Positions 7,401-15,464 of a DNA stretch of 24,517 bases are shown here, piece after piece. The stretch is from NCBI RefSeq assembly GCF_934632265.1, contig NZ_CAKTYH010000015.1:1-24517 (forward strand), in the 5' to 3' direction. The notes beneath the pieces are model-generated. The model was not told the origin of the DNA, searched no databases, and saw only the letters and a list, made by a program, of their open reading frames with translations. Numbering within the stretch: the stretch's first letter is position 1; each line of letters opens with the position of its first letter. Source of the DNA: an uncultured Senegalimassilia sp. Its GTDB lineage: Bacteria; Actinomycetota; Coriobacteriia; Coriobacteriales; Eggerthellaceae. A program made the position numbers and the translations under genes.

Positions 7401-10007
7401 ATGGCGAAAGTGCAAAACGCCAAGGCCAAGAAGAAGGGCGGCAATGCCAACCGCCGCAACGTTTGGCTGTTGGTGCTGACCACCGTCTTGGTGCTGGGGT
7501 CCATCTTCATGTTCACCCCTCCGCAGGAAAAGATCAACCAGGGCCTGGACATCCAAGGCGGCCTGTCGGTGGTGCTGTCGGCGAAAAGCACCGACGGCGA
7601 CGCCGTGACCTCCGAGGATATGGAGAAGTCGCGCGCCATCATCGAGCAGCGCGTCAACGCGCTCGGCGCCTCCGAGGCCGTGGTGCAGCTGCAAGGCACC
7701 GACCAGATTCTCGTGCAGATCCCCGGCCTGTCCGATACGGAGACGGCGCTGTCCACCATCGGCAAAACCGGCAAGCTGGAATTCGCCCGCCTGGATTCGT
7801 TCACCGATGAGGACGTGAAAACCAAGATCGAGAACGGCCAGTATGGCTCCAGCGGAACCATCACCGACGACTTCGGCAACACGCTGCCGTCCGGCAAGAC
7901 CGAGCATCTGACTGTGGAGGAGGGCACGTACACGCCGCTGATCACCGGCAGCAACATCACGAAGGTCGATATCGGCCGCGCCTCCGAGACCGGCACCGAC
8001 TACTCGGTCAACATCTCCCTTGATTCCGAGGGCACGAAGGCCTTCGCCGACGCCACGAAGGACCTGGCCAGCACCAAGGGCAAGATCGTCATCATCCTTG
8101 ACGGCGAGGTGCAGTCCGCGCCGGCCGTGCAGTCCGAGATCACTGGCGGCCAGGTTTCCATCACCGGCGGTTACGACAAGGAGGAAGCCTCCTCCATGGA
8201 GACGGTGCTCGAGTCCGGCTCGCTGCCTGTGAGCTTCGAGTACGCGCAGTCGCAGGTGGTCGGCCCGACGCTCGGTCAGGACGCGCTAACCTCCGGCGTG
8301 CTGGTGGCGGCCATCGGCCTTGCGCTGGTCATGCTGTACCTGCTGGTGTTCTACCAGGGCCTGGGCCTGATCACCGCGGCCGCCATGGCCGTGTTCGCCG
8401 TGCTGTATCTGGGCATTCTGGCCCTGCTGTCGCACTTCGGCCTGTTCAGCCTGTCCATGGCGGGCATCGCCGGCGTCGTGCTGACCATCGGCATGGCGGC
8501 GGACTCCTCCATCCTCACCCTTGAGCGCTTCCGCGAGGAGATCCGCATGGGCCGCAGCGTCCGCGCCGCCTCCGTCACCGGCGTACGCCACGGCATCCTC
8601 ACCTCCATCGACGCCGACCTGGTCACCATGGTCTCGGCGCTCACGCTGTTCTTCCTGGCAAGCGCCTCGGTCAAGGGCTTCGGTCTGACGTTGGCGCTCG
8701 GCATCATCTGCGACATCGTCATGATGCTGCTGTTCAAGGCGCCCATCATCCGCCTGCTGGCGCCGAAGTGCATCGCCAAGCACCCTGGCTTCTGGGGCGT
8801 TAAGGACTGCAAGGAGGCCGCCCCGTACTTCCAGGGCGAGAAGCCTGCTTCCTCCCGTCATGACGTACGCGGCCGCTTCATCAAGCTCGACATCAACCTG
8901 CTGGGCTATCGCAAGGTGTTCCTGTCCATCGCTGCCGTGGCGGTCGTGCTGGTCGTGGCGCTGGTGGGCGTGCGCGGCGTGAACTTCGGCATCGAGTTCG
9001 TGGGCGGCACCTCGGTGACGTTCCACCAGGGAGGCAACGACGTGACCACCGAGCAGGTGCGCTCCGCCTTTGCCGATGCCGGCGAGCCCGATGCCGTGGT
9101 GCAGACCACCGACTCCGATGGCCAGGCCGGCTTCCTCGTGCGCACCACCGATACGTCTGCGGAAAGCGCGGCCGCGGCGGCCAACAAGGTTGCCGACCAG
9201 TTCGGTTGGGATGCGGAAAGCTTCGAGGTGACCACCATCGGCCCGGACTGGGGAACCAGCGTCATCCAGAGCTCCTGCATCGCGTTCTTCGTATCTCTGC
9301 TGCTCATCATCGCCTACATCTCGGTGCGCTTCCGCGATCCGAAGATGGGCGTGTCGGCGGTCATCGCCTTGCTGCATGACCTGGTCATCGTGCTGGGCGT
9401 GTACGTGCTCGTCGGCCGCGAGGTCACGCCGAACACCATCGCCGCGCTGCTCACCATCCTGGGCTACTCGCTTTACGACACGGTGGTCGTGTTCCACCGC
9501 ATCAACGAGAACATGAAGGGCGATTCGCCGAAGTGCACGTTCGCCACTATGGCGAACCATTCCGTCAACGAGGTCCTGGTGCGTTCGCTCAACACCTCCA
9601 TCACCTCGCTCATCCCGGTCGCGGCCATGCTCATCTTCGGCGGCGAGACGCTGCGCGACTTCGCCCTGGCCATGACCGTGGGCCTGGTGTGCGGCTGCTA
9701 CTCGTCCTACGCCATCGCAACGCCCATCTACGTGATGTGGAAGACGCGCGAGCCGCAGTTCGCGAAGCTGCAGAAGAAGTACGGCGCCGACATCCAGCGT
9801 TGGTTCCTGAACCGACTGCCGCAGGCCGCCGCTGCTACTGCTGCCGCCGGCGCGGCCGCTGTGGATGCTGCTGCGGGTGATTCCGGCAAGGATGCTGCCG
9901 CAACGTCTGCTGCAACGCCCGCCGCATCGCAGGGCCAGCAGGCTGCAAGCAAGCCCGCCAAGGCGCAAAACCGCTCCAAGAAGAAGCGTAAGAAGGTTCA
10001 AGGCTAA
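7401..10007 (+). CDS. secDF: SecDF fusion, protein-export membrane subunit
   Basis: An 868-residue polytopic membrane protein joining SecD and SecF in one chain. It uses the proton-motive force to pull secreted proteins through SecYEG. TM1 is at about residues 20-38, followed by the SecD signature GLDIQGG (48-54) and a large periplasmic-type domain. The SecD TM block ends in the GMAADSSILTLERFREEI motif. A second half starts near LLGYRKVFLS with NFGIEFVGGTSV, the SecF signature, and YSLYDTVVVFHRINEN. The classical SecD GxxVDAN motif here reads MAADSS. The C-terminal 60 residues are Ala-rich and then strongly basic (SKKKRKKVQG), presumably cytosolic. I chose the ATG at 7401, behind AGGAGAAG and at the start of a natural basic N terminus. 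The frame is open 33 codons further upstream, but that part overlaps the leader hairpin. Confidence 0.95.
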   Translation: MAKVQNAKAKKKGGNANRRNVWLLVLTTVLVLGSIFMFTPPQEKINQGLDIQGGLSVVLSAKSTDGDAVTSEDMEKSRAIIEQRVNALGASEAVVQLQGTDQILVQIPGLSDTETALSTIGKTGKLEFARLDSFTDEDVKTKIENGQYGSSGTITDDFGNTLPSGKTEHLTVEEGTYTPLITGSNITKVDIGRASETGTDYSVNISLDSEGTKAFADATKDLASTKGKIVIILDGEVQSAPAVQSEITGGQVSITGGYDKEEASSMETVLESGSLPVSFEYAQSQVVGPTLGQDALTSGVLVAAIGLALVMLYLLVFYQGLGLITAAAMAVFAVLYLGILALLSHFGLFSLSMAGIAGVVLTIGMAADSSILTLERFREEIRMGRSVRAASVTGVRHGILTSIDADLVTMVSALTLFFLASASVKGFGLTLALGIICDIVMMLLFKAPIIRLLAPKCIAKHPGFWGVKDCKEAAPYFQGEKPASSRHDVRGRFIKLDINLLGYRKVFLSIAAVAVVLVVALVGVRGVNFGIEFVGGTSVTFHQGGNDVTTEQVRSAFADAGEPDAVVQTTDSDGQAGFLVRTTDTSAESAAAAANKVADQFGWDAESFEVTTIGPDWGTSVIQSSCIAFFVSLLLIIAYISVRFRDPKMGVSAVIALLHDLVIVLGVYVLVGREVTPNTIAALLTILGYSLYDTVVVFHRINENMKGDSPKCTFATMANHSVNEVLVRSLNTSITSLIPVAAMLIFGGETLRDFALAMTVGLVCGCYSSYAIATPIYVMWKTREPQFAKLQKKYGADIQRWFLNRLPQAAAATAAAGAAAVDAAAGDSGKDAAATSAATPAASQGQQAASKPAKAQNRSKKKRKKVQG

Positions 10008-10022
10008 CATCGGCTAGCTGAA

Positions 10023-10054
10023 TCGGGCCGCTCGGAAACGGGCGGCCCGTTTTG
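10023..10054 (+). terminator. Intrinsic terminator of secDF
   Basis: CGGGCCGC (10024-10031) pairs with GCGGCCCG (10042-10049) and is followed by TTTT, 17 bases after the secDF stop. Confidence 0.88.
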
Positions 10055-10065
10055 CTACATATACG

Positions 10066-10112
10066 CAAAAAGCCCGGCCCCTGATCGCGTTTTGCGGTCA
10101 GGGGCCGGGTTT
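10066..10112 (-). terminator. Intrinsic terminator of the minus-strand acidic protein gene
   Basis: CCCGGCCCCTGA (10073-10084) and TCAGGGGCCGGG (10098-10109) form a 12-bp stem. On the minus strand it ends in a run of T (AAAAA at 10066-10071 of the plus strand), so it terminates the gene at 10177-10458. Confidence 0.85.
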
Positions 10113-10176
10113 GGGTCGCTTGGGCTGGTAAGCGCCTGAAGGCGCTCGTCCGAAGGTGCGTGTCGGCTCGCCGGGA

Positions 10177-10458
10177 TTAGAAGCCGAAGTCCAGGTCACT
10201 CAGGCGGATCTCGCCGTCGTCCTCGTCTTCTTCCTCTTCCTCGTCGTCTTCGCCAAGGCCTCTGTAGCGGGAGATGAGCGCTTCCATCTGCTCCTCAAGG
10301 GCGTTGGTGCCCATGAAGGCATCGCGGAACAGCCTCATGTCATCCTCGCTGAAGCTATCGCCGGTACCCTTCATGATCGCGCCGATGCTGGCCATCTTCT
10401 TCACGGCCTCGTCTTCTTCCATGGGCTTCATCTTGTCGGGATCCATCATCGGGAACAT
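10177..10458 (-). CDS. Small acidic hypothetical protein
   Basis: I do not recognise this 93-residue protein. It starts MFPMMDPDKMKPMEEDE and has a helical-looking Met-rich N-terminal half (AVKKMASIGAIMKG and DMRLFRDAFMGTNALEEQMEALISRYRG). It ends with a run of about 14 acidic residues followed by GEIRLSDLDFGF. No signal peptide, membrane segment or cysteine is present. The start at 10458 is decided by AAGGAGG seven bases upstream; a longer open frame adds 21 residues without a ribosome-binding site. It has its own terminator and is divergent from the DUF1292 gene. The acidic tail suggests a small cytosolic protein that binds a basic partner, which is a guess. Confidence 0.75.
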   Translation of the reverse strand: MFPMMDPDKMKPMEEDEAVKKMASIGAIMKGTGDSFSEDDMRLFRDAFMGTNALEEQMEALISRYRGLGEDDEEEEEDEDDGEIRLSDLDFGF

Positions 10459-10698
10459 GTTCGATCCTCCTTGCATGGGTAACCTAAACAGCGCGCTGTC
10501 CTGCGGCGATGTGCTTGGCACGCAGGTGCTTGCGCCGTTGTTTCACTGTTCAGTAGTATAGCAGTAGGATAGATTACGGGAGGTCAACGAGCGCATTGCA
10601 ACCTATTGTGATACGCTGAGGAAATCACGTGAATCCATGCACGCAGGCTATGGAGGAATCGGCTGCAAGCATTGCCGGCCATGTTTGAAGGAGTTGCC

Positions 10699-11019
10699 AT
10701 GCGCGAAGGAAGCGCCCCGAATTTCTGCCCGCCCACCGAGGAGGGCATCACCCTTACGTTCCAGGATGAGAAGGGCGATCAGATCGACCTTGAGTTCCTC
10801 GGCTTGATACTGCACGAGGGCCGTCGTTACGGCTTCTTCTTCCCGGTCACCGAGGATAGCCCGGCATGCAGCTCGGGCGAGATCATCCCGCTCGAGGTCA
10901 CCGAGCTTGACGAGGACGGCCAGCCCGCCGCGTTCGAGTTGGTCGAGGACCAGGCTATCGCCCAGGAAGTCTACGAGGACTTCAAGCAGGCCGCCAAGGA
11001 CCTGTACGACTTCGAATAG
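10699..11019 (+). CDS. DUF1292 domain protein
   Basis: A 106-residue acidic cytosolic protein matching the DUF1292 (YrzB-like) pattern: a beta-rich core in ITLTFQDEKGDQIDLEFLGLILHEGRRYGFFFPVTED, then an ILxVTEL-like strand (IPLEVTELDEDGQPAAFELVED), and a C-terminal helix ending FKQAAKDLYDFE. Function is unknown across the family; members are small proteins common in Firmicutes and Coriobacteriia. I chose the ATG at 10699 because AAGGAG sits five bases before it; earlier in-frame ATGs at 10672 and 10681 lack a site. It is monocistronic, with a terminator directly downstream. Confidence 0.85.
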   Translation: MREGSAPNFCPPTEEGITLTFQDEKGDQIDLEFLGLILHEGRRYGFFFPVTEDSPACSSGEIIPLEVTELDEDGQPAAFELVEDQAIAQEVYEDFKQAAKDLYDFE

Positions 11020-11051
11020 GTGCTATCGATTTATCAAACGGTACGCAAAAG

Positions 11052-11089
11052 GAAGGGCACGGCTCGTAAGTCGTGCCCTTCTTGTTTTT
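11052..11089. terminator. Bidirectional terminator between the DUF1292 gene and the riboflavin-uptake operon
   Basis: GAAGGGCACG (11052-11061) and CGTGCCCTTC (11072-11081) form a 10-bp stem followed by TTGTTTTT on the plus strand. On the minus strand the same stem is followed by CTTTTGC. It can end both the DUF1292 gene and the operon coming from the right. Confidence 0.85.
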
Positions 11090-11107
11090 CGTTATATGAA
11101 GGTGCCG

Positions 11108-11518
11108 CTACAGCTCGATCGGCTTCCACTCCTCGTGGTTGCAGATCCACGCCTCGGGCTCCTCGACGCTGAAGAACACCAGCGTGGGGTCGTCGGGGCC
11201 GTCATAGCTCTCGCCCAGGCTGCACAGGTGCGCATAGCCGGCGTAGCGCATGTCGGCGTTCGCCTTGTCCTCAAGGCCGGCCTTGCCGCGCAGGATCAGC
11301 CAGCCGTGGCCGGGCCACCAGCTGGATGCCTCGAACTTCTGGTTCTGCTGCAGCTCCTCCCACACGTCCTTGGTGGTGGCGGTGACGAACCAGATCTTGC
11401 CGTCCTGCTCGGCGGCGAAGCTGAACGGGCGCACGTGCGGCTGGTCGTTCACGCTGGTGGCCAGGTACCACGCGGGGACGTTCGTCAGATACTGCAGGAT
11501 GGTCTCGTTGCCGGTCAT
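11108..11518 (-). CDS. Pyridoxamine-5'-phosphate-oxidase-like, split beta-barrel flavin-type protein
   Basis: A 136-residue protein of the PNPOx-like/FMN-binding split-barrel superfamily. The N-terminal pattern YLTNVPAWYLATSVNDQPHVRPFSFAAEQDGKIWFVTATTKDVWEELQQN is the standard family opening (strand, strand, then a KDVWEEL helix), and GWLILRGKAGL and TLVFFSVEEPEAWICNHE continue it. Small members bind FMN, F420 or heme; the exact cofactor is not visible. It lies 29 bases after ecfT on the same strand, with its own AGGAGG behind the ATG at 11518, so it is probably the last gene of the FMN-riboswitch operon. A flavin-binding protein would fit that place well. A catalytic role is not established. 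Confidence 0.88.
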   Translation of the reverse strand: MTGNETILQYLTNVPAWYLATSVNDQPHVRPFSFAAEQDGKIWFVTATTKDVWEELQQNQKFEASSWWPGHGWLILRGKAGLEDKANADMRYAGYAHLCSLGESYDGPDDPTLVFFSVEEPEAWICNHEEWKPIEL

Positions 11519-11547
11519 GTGATCCTCCTAGTCTTGGAACCGGTCGG

Positions 11548-12348
11548 TTATAGCAAGTAGCCGATGGCTGCGACGCAGCCGGCCAAAACAGCCATGAAAA
11601 CGACGGCTATGCCGTCGCGCGGGGCGAAACGGAGCGGATGCAGGTGCGTGCGCCCTTCGCCGCCGTGATAGCACCGCGCGTCCATGGCCGCCGAAAGCGT
11701 TTCGGCGTGACGGAACACGCTGGTGAACAAGGGCACCATGAGCGAAGTGAGCATGTGCACGCCGCGCGCGGGGCTGTTCGATAGACGGGCGCCGCGGCTG
11801 ACCTGAGCGTGGTAGACGACGGCAAGCTCGTTGGCGAACTGCGGCATGAAGCGCAGCGCGATGCCCATGATCATTCCCAGCTCGTGGGCGGGCACGCCGA
11901 AGCGGGCGAGGGGCTTGAGCACCCATTCGAACGCTTCGGTCAGGTCGATCGTCATGGTGGTCAGGGTGATCAGGCTCATTCCCAGCATCATGATGGTCAG
12001 GCGCGCGCCCATGAACAGGCAGGTTTGCACGCCCGCCTCGCTGATGCGCAGGATGCCCCAGTCAACGAGCACCTGGCCTCCTTGCGTGACGAACAGGTTC
12101 AGCACCGCCACGATCACGACGATGGCCATAAGCGGCGCCAACGACCGCGCCGCCTTGCTCGGCGGGATCTGCGCCAGCGCGTAGCAAAGGGCCGTGAACG
12201 CGGCGCACGCCACCAGGGCCGCCGCGGTTTTCGCGCACAGTAGCACCGCGATGAACACGCAACCTGCTATGAGCTTCGTGCGCGGGTCGAGCCGATGCAC
12301 GCAGCTGGTGCCGGAAACGTAGCTGCCGAAGGAAAAGCCCGGGTTCAT
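11548..12348 (-). CDS. ecfT: EcfT, transmembrane scaffold of an ECF vitamin transporter
   Basis: A 266-residue membrane protein that couples the ATPases of an energy-coupling-factor importer to its substrate-binding S component. It opens with VHRLDPRTKL, the typical EcfT start motif, and has five to six hydrophobic segments. The two coupling helices contain the Arg motifs HAQVSRGA (near residue 190) and MDARCYHGG (near residue 225), the latter as A-R-C rather than the usual A-R-G. Its ATG at 12348 overlaps the stop of the upstream ATPase gene (ATGA), so translation is coupled. Within the operon it forms the energising module with the fused EcfA and the RibU-like protein. Confidence 0.93.
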   Translation of the reverse strand: MNPGFSFGSYVSGTSCVHRLDPRTKLIAGCVFIAVLLCAKTAAALVACAAFTALCYALAQIPPSKAARSLAPLMAIVVIVAVLNLFVTQGGQVLVDWGILRISEAGVQTCLFMGARLTIMMLGMSLITLTTMTIDLTEAFEWVLKPLARFGVPAHELGMIMGIALRFMPQFANELAVVYHAQVSRGARLSNSPARGVHMLTSLMVPLFTSVFRHAETLSAAMDARCYHGGEGRTHLHPLRFAPRDGIAVVFMAVLAGCVAAIGYLL

Positions 12349-14234
12349 TCGACCACCTGGTCTTCAGGGCCGGTCGGGGAAGGGGCGGCATCGCCGGTGT
12401 CGCTGCGGCCCGCGCCGCGGGCGGCAGCGATCATACCTGCCAAGTCCTTCTCCGTGTACAGTTTTCCCTGCTCAAGGGGCCATCCGCCTGCGCGCAGCGC
12501 TTCCGCGAACGCCTGCGGCTCGGTGGTTCCCAGGCCCACTTCCTTGAGTTTGCGCGCGTGTAGGAACAGGCGCTCGGGTGCGCCGACGCCCAGCAGGCGG
12601 CCTTCGTTCATGACGGCCACGCGGTCGCACATGGCGGCAAGGTCGTCCATGCAGTGCGACACCATGATCACGGTGAGGCCCTGGTCATGCAGGCGGGAAA
12701 TCATCTCTAGAAACGAGCGCTTGCTGGCGGGGTCCAGGCCCGCCGCCGGTTCGTCGAGCACGAGCACCTGCGGGTCCATGGCAAGCACGCCGGCGAACGC
12801 CACGCGGCGCTGCTGGCCGCCCGAAAGCTCGAACGGGCTCTTTTCGGCCAGCTCGTCGAAGGAAAGACCCACGCGCTCGAGCGAGCTGCGCACGAGCGCG
12901 TCCACCTCTTCGCCCGAAAGCCCCAGGTTGCGTGGCCCGAACGCCACGTCCTTGTACACGGTTTCGGCGAACAGCTGGTGCTCGGGATACTGGAACACCA
13001 CGCCGATCGAGCCGCGCACCTTCGACTCGGTTCCCTTCGAGGCAACGTCGACGTCGTCGACGAGCACGCGCCCCGAGGTGGGCTTCAAGATGCCGTTCAT
13101 GTGCTGGATGAGCGTCGATTTGCCGCTGCCGGTGTGCCCGGCCACGCCAAGGAACTCGCCGCGGCGCACCTGCAGCGAGACGTCGCGCACGGCCCACAGG
13201 CTGTCGGGGCTGTTGCCCCATTTCGCCTGGCGGGCGGCGGGCGCCTGCTTGCGTTTGCGCTGCTTCTTGGCCTCGGCGGCGTCGTAGGTGAAGCTGACGT
13301 CTTGGAACTCGATGAGCGCCGGGGCGTCAGCGTCGCCCTCGCAGGTGGGGAAGTCGACGTCGGCGTCGGCCGCGTCGGGCACCCCTGCGTTCGCGCCGGC
13401 CGCGGCGCATATGCCGGCAGCCTCGCCGAGCGCCAGGACCTCGTGCGCCAGCTTCCTCGCATCCACGGTGGGCTGCACGGTCATGCCCGCATCGCGCAGA
13501 TCCAGCGACAAGCGGGCCGCGAACGGCACATCAAGGTTCAGATGCGCCAGCGCACGCGCCTGAACGAGCACCTCGTCGGGCGTGCCCTCGAGCGCCACGC
13601 GCCCGCGCTCCATGACCACCACGCGGTCGGCCTGCGCCGCCTCTTCCATATAATGCGTGATCATCACGATGGTCATCCCGCGTTCGTGCAGCTCGCGGCA
13701 TACGCGCATCAGGCCCGCTCTGCCGCGGGGGTCGAGCATGGCGGAAGCCTCGTCGAGCACCAGCACCGCAGGGTTCATGGCAAGCACGCCGGCGATGGCG
13801 ACGCGCTGCTTCTGCCCGCCGGACAGGGCGTGCGTCTCGTGGCGCTGGAAGCCCGAAAGCCCCACGTCCTCAAGCGCCTGCGTCACACGCTCGCGCAGCT
13901 TGTCGGTGGGGATGCCCAGGTTCTCGGGGCCGAAAGCCACATCGTCTTCCACGAGCGAGGCCACCAGCTGATCGTCGGGGTTCTGGAACACCATGCCCAC
14001 CGTCTCGCGAATGCGGTACGTGCAGTCGGCGTCCGCGGTGGCCATGTCCTGCACCTTCACGGCGCCCTCGTCGGGGATGAGCAGGGCGTTCAGGTGCTTG
14101 GCCAGCGTCGATTTGCCGCTGCCGTTGCCGCCCAAGATGCACAGGAACTCGCCCTTGCGCACGTGCAGGCTCACGCCGTCAAGGGCGAAGTTCGCGCCGT
14201 CGTAGGTGAAGCGGACGTTTTGAACATCTATCAT
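12345..14234 (-). CDS. ecfA: Fused double EcfA ATPase (EcfA1-EcfA2 in one chain)
   Basis: A 629-residue cytosolic protein with two complete ABC ATPase domains, where most ECF transporters have two separate genes of about 280 residues. Domain 1: Walker A GGNGSGKST (35-43), Q-loop near 85, signature LSGGQKQR (137-144), Walker B VLVLDEAS (E162) and H-loop H194. Domain 2: Walker A GHTGSGKST (366-374), signature LSGGQQRR, Walker B VLVLDEPA (E496) and H527. Both sites look catalytically intact. A linker of about 80 residues (225-305), Ala/Asp-rich near its end, joins them, and a Lys/Arg-rich loop (KKQRKRKQ) interrupts the start of domain 2. The ATG at 14234 matches the start of ABC homology (MIDVQNVRFTYDG), but the ribosome-binding site is weak. 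The frame is open further upstream through the hairpin region. It overlaps ecfT by four bases. Confidence 0.94.
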   Translation of the reverse strand: MIDVQNVRFTYDGANFALDGVSLHVRKGEFLCILGGNGSGKSTLAKHLNALLIPDEGAVKVQDMATADADCTYRIRETVGMVFQNPDDQLVASLVEDDVAFGPENLGIPTDKLRERVTQALEDVGLSGFQRHETHALSGGQKQRVAIAGVLAMNPAVLVLDEASAMLDPRGRAGLMRVCRELHERGMTIVMITHYMEEAAQADRVVVMERGRVALEGTPDEVLVQARALAHLNLDVPFAARLSLDLRDAGMTVQPTVDARKLAHEVLALGEAAGICAAAGANAGVPDAADADVDFPTCEGDADAPALIEFQDVSFTYDAAEAKKQRKRKQAPAARQAKWGNSPDSLWAVRDVSLQVRRGEFLGVAGHTGSGKSTLIQHMNGILKPTSGRVLVDDVDVASKGTESKVRGSIGVVFQYPEHQLFAETVYKDVAFGPRNLGLSGEEVDALVRSSLERVGLSFDELAEKSPFELSGGQQRRVAFAGVLAMDPQVLVLDEPAAGLDPASKRSFLEMISRLHDQGLTVIMVSHCMDDLAAMCDRVAVMNEGRLLGVGAPERLFLHARKLKEVGLGTTEPQAFAEALRAGGWPLEQGKLYTEKDLAGMIAAARGAGRSDTGDAAPSPTGPEDQVVE

Positions 14235-14271
14235 GATTCGCTCTACGATCCTTCCGTGAAGCGGCGAATTA

Positions 14272-14338
14272 CGGTCCCGCCGACAAGCGGGATGCGCCTG
14301 CTTGCCGGCGGGACCGTGCCGCACAGTGGCGGCACGGT
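14272..14338 (-). other. Overlapping alternative hairpins between ribU and the ecfA fusion gene
   Basis: In the 119-base spacer, ACCGTGCCGC (14313-14322) pairs perfectly with GCGGCACGGT (14329-14338). A second stem of 17 bp with one mismatch joins 14272-14288 to 14300-14316. The two stems share 14313-14316, so they compete at the junction. There is no T-run. They may set the ratio of S component to energising module through mRNA processing or attenuation. Confidence 0.55.
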
Positions 14339-14353
14339 TGGGAACGCGGTTGC

Positions 14354-14944
14354 CTAGCGGCCCTTGACCTGGTCCTTCTTCGGGGTGATCAGGTTGGAGA
14401 CGGCCTTGTACACCAGCAGGGTCAGCGCGCTGTTCAGCACGGTCTTGATCAGGTTGAACGGGAGCACTGCGGGCAGGATGAGCGGCATGATGACGTCGGC
14501 GCTGCCGTACCAGAACCACACGCCGATGGTCAGGTTCGCAGCGACGGCGCCGACGGTGGCGATCACGCAGCCGACCAGCAGGCCGATGATGGCGCCGGCG
14601 AACGTATGCTTACGGGCGTAGATGGCGGCGGCGGGCACCACGAAGAACAGCGTGGCGCAGATGTTCATAAGGCCGCCGACCCATTCGCCCAGCATCAGGC
14701 TGTGGATGATGGCGGCGACGGCGCCCACGGCGAAGCCGGCGCCCGGGCCGAAGGCAAAGCCGCAGACCATGGCGGGCATGAGCGAGGGGTCGTAGGTCAA
14801 AAACGGCGCTGCAGGCAGGATGGGGATCTGCACGAACGACAGCAGCGCGGCGATGGCGCACATAAGGGCCATGGTGACCAGCTGGCGCGTCGACCAGCGG
14901 TTCGTGTTCTTGATGGGTGCGTTTGCGGCGGTTGCCTGAGACAT
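14354..14944 (-). CDS. ribU: ECF transporter S component, riboflavin type (RibU-like)
   Basis: A 196-residue integral membrane protein with about six hydrophobic helices, the membrane-embedded substrate-binding subunit of an ECF importer. It begins with a short cytosolic stretch and NRWSTRQLVTMALMCAIAALLSF, then has the LPAAPFLTYDPSLMPAMVCGFAFGPGAGF region typical of RibU-type S components. It ends with a basic tail (TPKKDQVKGR). The family alone would allow other vitamins. The riboflavin assignment rests mainly on the FMN riboswitch and terminator directly upstream. The ATG at 14944 follows AAGAAGG on the minus strand. It is first in an operon with the fused ATPase, ecfT and a flavin-type split-barrel protein. 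Confidence 0.9.
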   Translation of the reverse strand: MSQATAANAPIKNTNRWSTRQLVTMALMCAIAALLSFVQIPILPAAPFLTYDPSLMPAMVCGFAFGPGAGFAVGAVAAIIHSLMLGEWVGGLMNICATLFFVVPAAAIYARKHTFAGAIIGLLVGCVIATVGAVAANLTIGVWFWYGSADVIMPLILPAVLPFNLIKTVLNSALTLLVYKAVSNLITPKKDQVKGR

Positions 14945-15002
14945 GGTTGAACCTTCTTCCCGCGAAGCCTTCTTCCCACGGGTTTTGCCCTCAAGCCTCG
15001 CG

Positions 15003-15045
15003 AAAAAGAGACAAGCCCGTATGAATTCCTTCCATACGGGCTTGT
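15003..15045 (-). terminator. Riboswitch-controlled terminator upstream of ribU
   Basis: ACAAGCCCGTATG (15011-15023) and CATACGGGCTTGT (15033-15045) form a perfect 13-bp stem. On the minus strand it is followed by CTCTTTTT. It lies between the FMN aptamer and ribU, the classic expression platform for FMN-induced termination. Confidence 0.9.
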
Positions 15046-15106
15046 ATTCGCTCAACAACTTCCCGCCCGGCGATGCGATGCCGTGCGGTGCGTTTCGCGA
15101 ACTCTG

Positions 15107-15277
15107 CCTCTTCCATCCGGACTTTGACCGTTGGTCCTGGATTTGCACCAGATCAGCCTTGCGTGCATGCGGTTTGCCGCCGCTTGACGCACAGGGTCGC
15201 GGACTTCCGGCTTGGCTGCGGCTTGCCGCCGCGCGTATCCGGTTACCGCCAGTGAGGATTTCCACCTCGCCCTGAAA
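15107..15277 (-). promoter_or_regulatory. FMN riboswitch (RFN element)
   Basis: Read on the minus strand, the conserved blocks appear in order: CAGGGCGAGGTGGAAAT, CCTCACTGGCGGTAA, AGTCCGCGACCC, TGATCTGGTGCAAATCCAG, CCAACGGTCAAAGTCCGGAT and GGAAGAGG. These are the hallmark segments of the FMN aptamer. It is expected to shut off ribU and downstream genes when FMN is plentiful, through the terminator at 15003-15045. Confidence 0.96.
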
Positions 15278-15295
15278 CAGAATTCAATGGCACCT

Positions 15296-15324
15296 AGTTT
15301 AGCTGCGCCGCTATGGCTTCGCAA
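15296..15324 (-). promoter_or_regulatory. Promoter of the riboflavin-uptake operon
   Basis: On the minus strand TTGCGA (15319-15324) and TAAACT (15296-15301) are spaced by exactly 17 bases. The predicted start would fall about 10 bases before the first conserved block of the FMN aptamer, which fits well. Confidence 0.6.
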
Positions 15325-15464
15325 CCGTTTGGGCTATGGATGTTTTCCGCGTTTTGGGGTGCGAATATATAGCGAACGGTTATAGGAAATCGACGCGGGA
15401 GGGCTTGTTTTCTTACCGAAGCGCTGCGCCATGCGCTTTTTCGCCGAGACTTCGGCGGTCTGCG

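Noticed and set aside
15245-15257. CCGGTTACCGCC as another copy of the CGGTNACCG repeat
   Set aside because: It is the GGCGGTAA block of the FMN aptamer on the minus strand.
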